DNA of 64,000 nt from Ischnura elegans (Eukaryota > Arthropoda > Insecta > Odonata > Coenagrionidae), in the NCBI RefSeq assembly GCF_921293095.1, contig NW_025791658.1, forward strand, positions 8,246,001 through 8,310,000, in the 5' to 3' direction. Positions 11,290-22,426 of the stretch are shown one piece after another; the stretch's first letter is position 1; each line of letters opens with the position of its first letter. The translations under genes were made by a program, and so were the position numbers. The notes beneath the pieces are model-generated. The model did not search any database, was not told the origin of the DNA, and saw only the letters and a program-made list of their open reading frames with translations.

Positions 11290-12546
11290 TCATGCAAATT
11301 TCGGAATGAGAACTTCCTTATCTTTGAATTTTCTTTTGATAAAGGTCGCGAGAATCACATTTATTATCAATTTCTTTAAAATCACCAAACGCGTTCCGTT
11401 GGATAGTTTTGGTTGGTTTAGGTTTCGACAGATTATTAACACGGAGCCTACATTGAGGTATAAATCGTGCCTTCGTAAGTCGTGTACGTCCAAAGGCTTA
11501 AAATATTCAGATAGATAGTTGGTCATGTCGTCTTCGTTTGCTACACAGTTAAAAGATTTGAATTCATTCTAGGCCGTCCAAATTGTTCGATAAATCAGCC
11601 ATTTTTGATTTTTGTGGTGATCAATCATATTCAGGAACACTTTGTTGATGAACTCACCTTCCGATGACGCGGATTTGAAAACATTCCAACGAAGTGAAAT
11701 AGAACTGTTCGATTCCTCCACAGGAACACAGAAATTACCGTTTGTCAACAATTCCTTGGAGATCTGTTTGCAAACACGGTAGTGAAGAATCAATCCAAGC
11801 AGGGCTTACAGTTAGCTCGAATTACATTTTTTAAATACAATTTTAATATTTTGAATATATTTAGTAATTGAAATGTCATTTTGCTGCGAAGTTCAGTTAA
11901 TAAATTGGTTTAAAAAAAACAAATAATTTATTTCGTACTCTGACCGACTTATCAATTGTTGTTGCGTTACTAACTCTTAAAAGCACATCACTAAGATAGA
12001 AATGATTTTTTTATTATCCTTTTTCTAATGTCTTATACGTTTTCCGGGACTGAGGCGAATCGATAGAACCAAATATCATTAAAACCGGTGCAGCCTTTCT
12101 CGAGTTATAAGTGTTCCAACTAACAAGATTTTCGACTGTCTTTTATATATGTAGATTATAACATAATTGCAGATAATAAGTTACGTAATTAAAGACAATG
12201 GATAGTTGAAGTGAAAGTCTGTCATATTTTCTGAGCCATCGCTTCTAAATGTACGTTAAAAGTTCGACTTTTGGACTTAAATCGCAATTTGAACCAAAAG
12301 ATTTGTAAATGGAAGATTTCAGCAGCTGTTTGGTGAAAGTAGTATGTGCTAGTAACTCGTTTATTACTAATGCAAAAAAAAAACAAAATTCACATTTGAC
12401 TGCTAGGGCAAATGCTTGACGTAATCGTAGTATATATCGCACGTGCAACGGGTAGGAAATTATATCCAGGAAGTTTAGCTGGGGAAAGGAAATATCCTTA
12501 TTAAGAGAATTGGATAAGATAATGGATAGAAGTTATAATATGTAGA
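11290..12546 (-). mobile_element. Helitron fragment with helicase C-terminal remnant
   Basis: The minus-strand 5' end reads TCTACATATTATAA (12546), starting with TC as Helitrons do, and matches the start of the copy at 22427. Toward 11290 two open pieces (11793-11569 and 11526-11290) encode the C-terminal Pif1-like helicase region, including NVGSVLIICRNLNQPKLSNG and TRLVI, which correspond to the conserved 'LKVGxxVMLLRNLxxxxLCNGTRL' box. Frames are broken and the Rep domain is missing. The fragment is absent from unit B, so it inserted after the duplication. The 3' boundary is not fixed. Confidence 0.65.
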
Positions 12547-12959
12547 GTGGATTTTTAGGTGCTTATTTTCGTGAAATATAATTGATTTGTGTCACAAAAA
12601 GTTTTCGAAAATAACAAATACAGATGTTTTTGCCAACTTTAATTACATATGTAAATATAGTCTGAGGTTTCAGGCGAGATGAAGTGAAAATGTGACATAA
12701 TGAAAAAGCAGGAGCAATTTTTCACAATTTTACATTTATTTATACTACCGGAAAAATACTCCTGCTTTTTCATTTTTCATTACAAATGTAAAATTTAAAA
12801 TATTGAATATTTTTCCTTAAGATATATACCTATTAAAATATACTCTTGCTCGAATCGTGAAATTAATTTTGGTTCGAAGAAATTGGTTTTACATTCCACT
12901 CAAAGGATATGAAAAAAGTATAAAAATTGCATAAAATATAAAATCGAATCTTGATGAAT

Positions 12960-13170
12960 ACCTTCCAATAATAATGAGCAAGAGGTTCTTTGATGGCATT
13001 GTAGGTAAGAGGTAGCCGTTGGGTAAGGGATATCCGAGTCATAAACGACTTAGATGTAGATGAAGAAGAGACGAGATCTGTGTATTGAGGGACAGTGAGT
13101 GAGAACACTGAGAGAATTTATGATAGACTTGAAATTCCCATTCGGAGGAAAAACCTGAATTCAAAAAGTG
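12960..13170. repeat. Dispersed repeat (copy 1), unknown family
   Basis: A block with GTAGGTAAGAGGTAGCCGTTG, GATATCCGAGTC and GGAGGAAAAACCTGAATTC recurs at 16690-16910 and 60570-60770, all in the same orientation. Conceptual minus-strand peptides of the three copies share TRISLTxRLPLTYNS-like residues, so it may derive from a coding or 3' terminal region of a retroelement. In copies 1 and 3 it is directly followed by the CTACATCTACAT repeat. Confidence 0.6.
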
Positions 13171-13187
13171 TACTGCGACACTTTAAG

Positions 13188-13310
13188 GAAACTACATCTA
13201 CATTATACCCTGGGAGCGACCTCTAGGTTGTTTTGCAGGGGATTATCCATCAACAGCAAGCAGTATGCAATTTGATTCCCATATGTACAGCATACTGTCC
13301 AAATAAATGT
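13188..13310 (+). repeat. CTACATCTACAT-led dispersed repeat, copy 1
   Basis: Starts with a short CTACAT array, then TATACCCTGGGAGCGACCTC and GTTTTGCAGGGGATTATCC. Further copies are at 38805-38870 (reverse), 60790-60905, 63190-63302 (reverse) and 63950-64000. All begin with the microsatellite-like CTACAT array, suggesting the 3' or 5' terminus of a short interspersed element. Confidence 0.65.
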
Positions 13311-13614
13311 TGTGCATGCTAACAAATTATACCACCCCATGCTGTTAGAAATAATAATAAAATTCAGATGCATGCATTAGGGAACAAATAACTAATTACT
13401 TCACTAAAGGTCATCTAACTTATTTGTGAGTTCTAATGCAGCCGTTATAGTATCTTATTGATCGTGGAAAAAAATTATGAAATCGTCTGTTCTTCAGCCT
13501 CTAATTTTATTTACACTATCTGATCAACCGTGGCATGCTTGCGTTAGTGAGACATGGGTAAAATCGCTAAATAAGACACTGCTCTTGAATTCATCTAAAA
13601 GATCTTGAATTTAT

Positions 13615-13910
13615 GAAGTTGGTGCGAAGGCTTCCGCGGTGCGCTGGTACTGTAGGCTGCATTTTACGGGTTTCACCGCGTCGTGGTTGCGTTGGTGACA
13701 ACAGTTTCTCCTGCATTCCAGCAGGCGTCTTCAGGTCGAAGTGATTATGCCGTGTTTTGGCCGCCGTTATATAGGCAGCCCAGTGGTGTAGGTTCGCCCA
13801 AAACACGGCATAATCACTTCGACCTGAAGACGCCTGCTGGAATGCAGGAGAAACTGTTGTCACCAACGCAACCACGACGCGGTGAAACCCGAAAAATGCA
13901 GCCTACAGTA
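13615..13910. mobile_element. Foldback (hairpin) element, 296 bp, private to unit A
   Basis: Arms 13648-13760 and 13798-13910 are near-perfect reverse complements (113 bp each) around a 37-base loop, beginning TACTGTAGGCTGCATTTT. The 33 bases to the left (13615-13647) are unpaired. The insert is flanked by an exact repeat, tcttgaatttat (13603-13614 and 13911-13922). Unit B has a single ttgaatttat at the equivalent place (about 61790), so the insertion happened in A only. Long ORFs on both strands here are produced by the palindrome and are not genes. Confidence 0.75.
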
Positions 13911-14799
13911 TCTTGAATTTATCTTGTCCGTTTATCAATCCACGGTCTGGTAGAGAATACTGTACAGTTTGTTTAAGAGGTCAATATAATACTAACAATA
14001 CTACCTTAACGAACTTTCACATTCCCGGCAGTTCTTCTTTGCACGCGTTTTATCTCTTATTTTAGCCTATTTCATGAGGGGCCCGAACACTGGGCGTGTA
14101 TTGTAAATGAGGTCTGACGAGAAATTATGTCAATGCGAGAGAGGAGATCATCGGGGGTGAGATTACGTAGAGAGGGTTTATATTATCCTTTATTTGGTCG
14201 AGTCTGGTCATATTGACGCAACAATATTTTCTTCCATGATTTAAAAAAAATAAACTGACGTCGTTGGATTGGATTTTTTTCTATTATATAATTACTCGTA
14301 ATTCTACCACTGAGTTGAGTTGGATTTTCAAAGTATTGTTTTTTTGTATCGCCTAAAGGACTCATTAGTCCACCGTAATTAATGTTCATTGTTACGTATT
14401 ATATTTCGCACGCAATGAAAGATAGTACATGCAGAGTTGGTCTGAAATAAAAGTGCGAGTTTTCGGGAAAGGTGTAGTTCAATTATCATCATAAAAGAAG
14501 AGATGGGACTGATAGTAAGCGGTTTGAGGTTTTCAACGACCGAAAAACTGCCATTAGATTTTAAAGCGACTAAAACTAGCAGCGGTTTAATATAAGTGAA
14601 GAGAAGACAAAATACTAGGACGACACTTGGAAGATTTTTATTACTCATTAACAGCGAAAGGTTACGCATAATTATGGATGACGGAGTTTAATTACTGAGA
14701 CGAGTGACCGAAGAAAAGGAAGGAGTAGACCTAAATACCGGATAATTACTTGCGAATAATTGTTATTGGGCCTTGAAATCTTAGCTGAAAAGTAGGATG

Positions 14800-15190
14800 C
14801 TGTCAAGGAGAACAAAATCCAATCTATTCAAGACGATTAAACAAACAACAGTAATATACGGATAAGAAACTTGGATATTAACTGAGAATCAACAGAAGAA
14901 AATAATAGTATTGGAAAACAAAATATAAGAAACCAATCACGGTCCAGTTATTGAAAGTAGTTGTGGAGGGTCAGGAATAAGAAATACCTTAATGGTTATG
15001 TATAAAGATCCAGATATATAGATCAAATAAAACGCAGGAGACTAAGATGGGCTGGTTAAGTTAAGAAGAGAGAAGGAGAGTCAATTCCAAGATTGTTACG
15101 AGAAAGTCTACCAGGACAGAAGCGACCGCTGGTACGGCGTCTGCTTGGATGTCAGGTTGAAGAACGGAGGGACACAGAAATGTTGCTTTA
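14800..15190 (+). pseudogene. RTE-type reverse transcriptase C-terminal fragment
   Basis: Plus-strand frames with stops and shifts show the tail of an endonuclease-reverse-transcriptase element: TTVIYG.ETWILTENQQKK (the 'LYGSETW' motif), VMYKDPDI, and RRLRWAGHVK-like residues (via one frame change) near 15030-15060. It is absent from unit B and belongs to the A-private block of about 14400-16900. Too degraded to place more precisely. Confidence 0.7.
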
Positions 15191-16309
15191 GTTATCTTTC
15201 CGTCTCCGTGATAACCATTGTTTTCATTTAACATCGATACCTAACATCAACGTAAATTGAAGGGAAAACACTCAAAATTTTCTAAATACGATTCTTCTGG
15301 AGCGAGATGGACGGCATTTTAAGGATATATTCCTTATTATAAAGGTCACATGTAGCAATGATAGGCATTCCAATAGGGTAGTTTCCTTCATCAAAGAAAA
15401 CGATAGGCATTGATTGCGATTTGTTACCCACCATTAGCGTATTCAGAATACAAAAATTATTTGGTTTTTTTAAATACCGGTTTAGACGAATGGCAAGGGT
15501 AAAATTTTATCCTCATTTGAAAAAGGCCAGATTGGCGCCCATGCGATTCCACTCCGCGTGACGTCACAGGGACCTAGTTTCTACACGAGAGGATAGGAGT
15601 TATACATCGTCTGAGGTTACCAATGCATTCATGAGGCGCAGAGCTCAGGGAAACGTCTTAATAATCACCTATTAAAACTGGCTAAGGTCGGAAAGTTTTC
15701 TTCGTTTGATAAGGTATTAATAAACCTTTTTTAAGCCAAGCACTACCATTCAGCAAGGTACTCAGCTATCCGCTAGCATCCTACGTCCTATCAGCGCTCA
15801 GAGCCTCGATCAAGGTCACTTCACAAGGAGAGAGGTGGAACCAGAAATGCGTCGCACGGACTTTCCTACTTACGCGTCGCGTTTTTGCGCGCTTGAAATT
15901 TTTCACTTTTCATTTAATCGCGAAAAATAGATATCGTCATTTAAAAATCTAAAAGCGCGAAATAAGTACTCCAGGAGTAATTATCTTTAGATTTAGTCAA
16001 TTAAAAAATAATAGGAAACCACCCTATTGTTCGGTATTTCTGCAATCATTATTTAGTCTGACTCCTATATATTTCGCGGATTTTAAACTCCCTAATTGAG
16101 TACTCTGAAAGATAGAGCTATGTTTAGGGAGTTATTTTTTCCAGAAATTCATTACTACGCACTTTTTTCAAATTCAGAGTAGGTCATTAGCTCTGACAAC
16201 ACTATCGAAAAGGCTTTTTACCTACCTAGCAGCTCTTCTCCCTACGAGTTATTTTATTTACATATTTTATTTTATTCTCATTAAACTCAAAAAAGCACAG
16301 AAGACCTAG

Positions 16310-17155
16310 ACCTGAGATTACGGAAGCAGGGGTTAAGATTTTTCACGACAGAAGCCCTTTGCGATCCAACGTGAAGACTGACTCGATCGGCCCAGTGCTA
16401 GCAACCGATCCAAAGAAACCTTTATCTCGAAATCCATAGGCGCCGCGATCAAACTATGGCTCAAGGGATTATGCATTATCTCAATCACAAATTACATTGA
16501 ATCTATAGCCAAACGGTTAAATTATAAAATGTTACAATAAATATCAAAACAAAACACGCATGAAATACAGTCATTTATCGCGTAATACTTCAATTGTATG
16601 AACGCCTTATCCGCCCTCTTCCTTATTTTTGGAATGACGGAGACAGAAAAGAGAGCTTAAAGGAGAATGTCTCCTTATGGTGGTCATAAGTGATGAAATT
16701 GATAATGTAATGTCAACAGCAGGAGCTACGGAGGAATTGTAGGTAAGACGTAGCCGGTAAATAAGGGATCTACGAGTCACAGATAAACGGTGGAGAGATA
16801 GATGGAAGAGAGACGTGTTCCATGTTTTACGGGACACGGAGCGAGAACATTGAGAGAGTTTTAAGAGACCTGAATTAGATATTCATGATTCTTTGGAGAA
16901 ACAAAGATCACTAAGTGTACGTTGTCTTTTTTGTATGGGATCAACGTCAAGTTGAGAGAGGAGATCATCAGCGGTGAGATTACGGAAGGAGGGTTTAAGA
17001 TTTTTCACGACAGAAGCCCTTTGCGATCCAACGTGAAGACTGACTCGATCGGACAAGTGCTAGCATCGGATCCAACGACAACTTTAGCTCGAAATCCTTA
17101 GGTGCCGCGATCAAACAATGGATCAAGGGATTATGCATTATCTCAAGATATATGA
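16310..17155. repeat. Direct repeat pair of about 180 bp, 660 bp apart
   Basis: 16312-16488 and 16972-17150 share long near-identical stretches (AAGATTTTTCACGACAGAAG, GGGATTATGCATTATCTCAA). Unit B has one diverged copy at 62640-62780. The piece between them, including dispersed-repeat copy 2 (16690-16910), was probably introduced with this local duplication. Confidence 0.65.
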
Positions 17156-17706
17156 CACATCGAAAAATTTTCCAATGGTCAACTCTTTGATAGAGCATAG
17201 ATATTATTGAAAACATTTTCAATGTTTACTTTAAACAACTTAAAAAAGAATATGTAAAAGGAATAAATCCTGCAAATTATTTCCTTTTTCCGAAATATTA
17301 TTTCGAAAAAATACTTTAATGATAAAATTGGACCGGAAAGGGTAAATCAAGAAATTAATAGGCGTATTAAGAATTTTTGATGGTTGAGGGACTGGCTGAG
17401 GACCATATCGGCCAACAACAAGCAATGAATACCGGAATCGAGAGATTTCAGAGCTAAAAGACTTTATATATCAGTTAATGTGTGCTGAAGTCCAACTAGA
17501 GCCATTGGTTTGGAAGAATTGTGGTTAATTGGAGTGACGAAGGTAAGGTTTGAGTCAAATAGGAATCCCAGATTACCGTGGGATGCGCTTTTTTGATAAA
17601 GATGGCCAAAGAAAGTATATGATGAATTTACATGGTATTAATCCTTTCCTGCCGGCCCCTGCTAAGGGAAAACGTTTTCGTGCAAGGAGTAGCATGAGAG
17701 TATTTG

Positions 17707-18857
17707 AAATCTGTCTGTGCGCATCTGTTTTTTGGGAGTGTAGTTACCCTAGTATTTTCGCGCGAGAGATTTACGACCCGACTCAACGGGGCAGTCGTCC
17801 TTTACCCCAGACTCTGAGATATACTGTCATACCCTACTACAGCACGATTCCACGGTCAACCTATTGCATTACCTGATTTTTTCAGCCAAATATTGTATTT
17901 GTTTTTCAATAGTTTACTCTTCTAGAAGAATGACCAACTTTCTTTATTATTCTTGTTCATAAAGCATTGTAGAATTTTAAACTGTTTTCTATCGTTAATA
18001 GCTACAAGATCAGTGAATACAATGCAATGAGGCGATAAGCCCAGAAGTCCGATATTTTTAATCCTTTCAAACCAAGGTCAGTTTCTGTGAGAAATCAAAT
18101 TTCAAGATTTTTCATTTGAAAACTTGAACATTTTACACTCAGTGATAATTATTCCGGCATTTTAATATTTCGTCATTAAAATTTACACTACAAAATAATA
18201 TTTAGTTTAGATATCTCCTGAATAGAGCTGAAAAGTTTAAACATTTATGATGTCGCTTAGAAGCAACATTGGGTTTTCGTTTTAAAAATTTCGTTTAAAT
18301 ATTGCTTACCCACAGAAAAAAACGGTGAATTCATTTTAAAGTATTAAAAAATTACGATATGCCACAAAGTGTATTATTGAAAAAACTAAATACAAAAAAT
18401 CACCTCGCAATGAATTCCTGAGGTGAGCACTATCAAAAATGAGTGACATTATCGGGCTAAAATGACGAGAAATGGGCAAGAGAACCCGATAAGCTGGGTC
18501 TCAGGTCGGGCCTGAATTCAATTGGCCAATGACAACTCGGTGGAAAAATTCCGTCGTTTGCGTTGCAAGATCTGCGACACCTATACCCGACGTCACCTAC
18601 GCATGAAAATGCTGTCCGTCGGATCAACCCGGTGTCCCGCGCGATATGGTTAAGTGGTATTACAGCCAACGAAAATGAACTGATATGACTCAGGAAGGGG
18701 ACCATATAGAATAACAGAAGAGAAAAACTGCGTTTAAGACTCACTTTTAAAGCAGCGAATCGAATGTGGAAACACTATAATGGCCCAGTGTCTGCTGTCC
18801 CTGGTCGACCACACACGTCTATGGCTCTGCCCGGAACTACCGCCGTCTTTGTAGACA
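17707..18857. other. Intergenic DNA, no gene recognised
   Basis: Just past the right end of unit A. 18060-18270 shows weak similarity to 55770-55970 in unit B (shared ATATTTCGTCATTAAA and AGAAGCAA...), which suggests an old dispersed repeat. A 95-codon minus-strand ORF at 18457-18744 has no recognisable motif and is probably chance. Confidence 0.4.
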
Positions 18858-18926
18858 CTCAGAGAAAGGATGGGGGAGAGTGCGCATTAGCTACTGCGCA
18901 TGTAGTCGGGGTTGGTTTCTCTGTGT
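18858..18926. mobile_element. Internally deleted copy of the CTCAGAG MITE
   Basis: The first about 50 bases (CTCAGAGAAAGGATGGGGGA, then GTGCGC..TAGCTACTGCGCATGTAGTC) match the left end of the complete MITE at 42377. The copy then jumps to a CTCTGTG end resembling the right terminus. No target duplication is visible. Confidence 0.6.
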
Positions 18927-18929
18927 AAC

Positions 18930-20656
18930 GTAATCTATGGAAAGAAGCAGAGACCTTGCCATAAGATATAATAGGAATTTCCCATTAGGGGATTTTTTTT
19001 TAACTAAAAGGCGTAAACTGTGGTCTTAAAGGGAATTGATGATAGTAATTACCTTTCTCGATGTTTTTCCTTTGTTACACTGAATTTACCTCAGGCGTTT
19101 AGAGTACACTTTCCCCTTAATTTCTTAAATAGCGTTACGTCAGCATGGTATTGTTTTCCTATGCATGAAGCTGCAAACAACCTAATGCGATAGGAAGTGT
19201 AATGCATTTCCATTCGCAATTGTTTTAGAATTGATCCCTCGTAATGTCTTAGTGTTCGTATTCTTCTAGATTCACCGTTTATTCTTTTATAATTGAGTTT
19301 GTATTTTGTGTTTGATATGTTCAATTCGCCTTGGAATGGGGATATATTAACCTTTAATGGTCCATTTGCTTAAAAATATGGAATGCTATCACAATTATTT
19401 CTTACGTCTCCTTTGTGTGAACTGTAAAAAATTGCCTCTTTGGCCTTCCTTTTAATTTAAGAGAAGGATGTTGTTGGCGAGGAATGCAAGGAGAGAAGAT
19501 TCAGTGTTCAGGATTTTGATGGTAACTGGTGGAACGTTACCACCGTGACAACGATTTTTTTTATTCGCTCAAGCATCTTTTCCGCAAGAAATAACGGAGG
19601 AAACCACCTTTAATAAAATCTTAAGCCGGGTTTCATAGATATGAGTATTAATTATGTTGAACTCACGATATTCAGTAGGAATCATGGAAATCATGAGGTC
19701 TTAGCCTAACCGTTAAGCGCTACTAAGGAGGTTGTCATTAGCTGGAGGGGCCACCACTGGCTTCGAGTTTGGAGCGAAGTGGTGCCGGAATGGGGGTAAT
19801 ATTAGCCACGCCCACTTTGACTACCAAAACACTGACAGTCCCATTAGTGCCAATACTTACTATTTGGTGAAAATTCTGTTTCCTAATACCTAAAGGAGAA
19901 ATGTGAAAAGTTTCTTTCCGGTGTTCTTTTTTACAAAAAATATCTTATATATTACTCTACGCCACTTTTATTTATCTTTTTTACAAGTTTACCCATTGAT
20001 AATTTTCTTACATTATACTTTAAAATTGATAGATAGTAACAGCCGCTCATAAAGAATGAAGTATTTAAAATTGTTTTTAATAGGATCGCACTATCAACTG
20101 AGGCACACATTAGTTTTATTAAAATAAAGGAATGGATAAATCAATACTTGTAACGAGTTTATTATTCTAATCCTATTTTAGGTTAATAAAAAGAGTTTCC
20201 TTAATGTGTGAATGTTTAAAAGTATTTGACATATTCTCTTGGCAAATTCTCGATTCTATTAGGATTCAATTGTTCGGTCTGGTTGAAATTTTACCTCATC
20301 ATTCTGGAGAGCGAGGAGTTGATGGCATAATTTGTTTTGTGGTAGTTAACAATTATTGGGGTTGAATTTCTAGAACTATTAATATTTTCTAATGAAAGGG
20401 GGGAAGTAACAACCAATATAGAAATGAATGATTTTGTGAAGGGATAAGGCGTGGATGAAATATAGTATCTAATGTAAAAGTTTTCAATTTATGAGGGATG
20501 GAAGATATAAAGTATCCCAATCAGACTGTGAGATTTGTGATTGATAAATTTTAGAAATTTATTTCGGAAAATTTCTAGCCGGATTTAGGCCGTATTAAAA
20601 TAAGTAAGCAAGTATTCTACAGTATATACTGATTTGGGACGTACCAGAGCATTATA
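18930..20656. other. AT-rich intergenic DNA, nothing recognised
   Basis: No convincing ORF, RNA gene or repeat boundary was found. The longest frame (19091-19324, minus) has no motif. Confidence 0.4.
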
Positions 20657-21767
20657 TACCCACATTGCACAAAATATCTTCTAGATGTCTATTAAATATC
20701 TAGAATGTCCTCAGCTAATGTCTAGAAAATATCTTATTATATCTTCTAGATATCTTCTGGTTATTTTGTAGATATCTGAATGTCCACTTTTCCGATATCT
20801 AATAGATATCTATGAAAAGATATTTTCTAGACATTTATATTCCAAATGGATCCATTGGGAAAATTCGTGGGAAATGATTCGCTAACGATCCCAGCCAGCG
20901 TAGGAGGATTAATGGGGGCGAGGGGTCACGTGCCCCCCAGATGGTTTAAAATTATGCAAGAATTTCAAGAAAGTTTATCATTATGATCGTTTTATTGTGT
21001 GTATTACAGAGCCTCAATTAGTGGAATAGCGAGTGGGTGGGTCTGGGGGGGTCCGGTTCCCCTCAAATTCCCACCCAAATTTCAAATTTATTTTCTATAA
21101 TAAGGCAATAAATTTTTGTTTTTTATATTTCGGGGGGAGGGGTCCTGACCCACTGGACATCCCGAATTTTAAAAATAGATTATTTTTTCAATTCTTCCTT
21201 TTATGAGGCAAAGTGAATATTTTTATATTTCGGCTTTTGGGTGGGAGGGGGTTGAAGGGGGTCCGGACCCCCCAAAAACGAAATATAAAAATTGATGATT
21301 TTTCATTTTTTTCTTTTGCGGAAAAAATTAAATGTGTTTTATATTTAAGGGGGGTTCGGACTCCTGCCTCCACCCCCAAAATTTAAAAATGAATGATATT
21401 TTCTTGAATGAAGCAAAGTAACCGTGTTTTTTTCAGGGGGCCCGGACTACTGAACCCCCGACCCAATTTTAATTTTTTTTCTTTTATGCAGCAAATTAAA
21501 CGTGTTGTAATATTTCGAGGGGGGTAGGGGAAGTCCTAACTATCTGGTACCTACTGTGCAACACAAGAATATTCTAGGCATGATAAAGTAGGATATATTA
21601 TTTAAAGTATCCAAGACGTTGAATATATTTTTTTGACATATAGCAGATATTTCAAATATCCAAGACACTGAAGGTATTTTCTAGTCATCAAGAAGATATA
21701 TTAGAGATATCCAAGACATTGATGATATTTTCTAGTTGTCTAGAAGATAATTTGCGTTATGTGGGTA
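20657..21767. mobile_element. 1.1-kb composite: inverted termini, TCTAGATATCT-rich flanks, GC-rich minisatellite core
   Basis: The left end TACCCACATTGCAC and right end ...GCGTTATGTGGGTA are inverted repeats that continue into ATCTTCTAGA. Both flanks (20680-20850 and 21560-21750) are dense in TCTAGATATCT-like palindromic motifs. The core (about 20990-21540) is a degenerate tandem array of five or six units of about 85-120 bp, each with a GGGGGGTCCGGACCCCCC-like palindrome followed by AT-rich sequence. No ORF of substance. Likely a non-autonomous DNA transposon with a TA target. Confidence 0.55.
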
Positions 21768-21898
21768 CTGTCGTGAAAGCATGAATACTATTAAATTAAA
21801 GAATGATCAACTTGATGAATCCTAGTTTCTTTAAGGCTTAATATAGAGTTCGGTATTAGTTCTAGTCAGACCAAATGAAAGAGATATTATATAAACTT

Positions 21899-22300
21899 CT
21901 TTGCACATTATAACTTTTATCAATAATATAATCCAATTATATTAAAAAGGATATCCTTTCCCATACTAAATTTCCTGGATACAATTCCCTCACGGAGTCT
22001 GTGTGACTTTATACTACGATTACGTAAGCATTTATTCTAATTAGATTTTTATTTAGTACTTAAAGGTGAATTTTGTGAGTTAGTAATAAAACATTTACTA
22101 GGACTAACTACTTTCATGTAACAACTGCCGATAGCTTCCGTTCATCTTTCTTTTGGTTCAAATTTCGATATATGTCCAAAAGTCGATCTCTCGACATCCA
22201 TTAAGAATCGATGGGTCGGAAAATATGACTGAATATCACTTCAACTGTCCAGTGTCTCCAATTACGTAAATTGTTATGTGAGATTTAGTTATAACATGTT
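21899..22300 (+). mobile_element. Helitron 5' fragment (copy 2)
   Basis: Aligns with the first about 400 bases of the Helitron at 22427 (shared ATATCCTTTCCC, ACTACGATTACGT, CACTTCAACTGTCCAGTGTC). It is a partial tandem neighbour of that copy. No coding capacity. Confidence 0.55.
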
Positions 22301-22426
22301 CTAAATATAATAAGGTGGGATTGGTACAAAAATGCGGTCGAGGATCTTTATAAATGATTTTCATCGGAAGAACTGTGATTAATTTTCAGACGATATGCCG
22401 CTTCATCAATAGTTACTCGTCTGATC

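Larger units (their letters stand above)
4141..17706. repeat. Tandem segmental duplication, unit A
   Basis: This block aligns by eye, in order and orientation, with 49885-63798. Anchors: 4141/49885 (ccgagt.tcacgggaaaatcgtat), the RT remnants at 4.4/50.2 kb, Toll exons at 6.3-8.9/52.1-55.4 kb, 9.06/57.26 kb, 10.5/59.5 kb, 12.9/60.5 kb, 14.0/61.9 kb and 17.6/63.7 kb. The right end of homology is near 17706. The left end is only apparent, because it coincides with the Bel/Pao LTR; homology probably resumes left of the window. Confidence 0.85.

Noticed and set aside
13591..13916. Two opposite-strand ORFs with the same N-terminal peptide
   Set aside because: Created by the inverted arms of the hairpin element; no independent coding evidence.
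18457..18744. 95-codon minus ORF
   Set aside because: No motif, no splice context, GC-rich local composition only.
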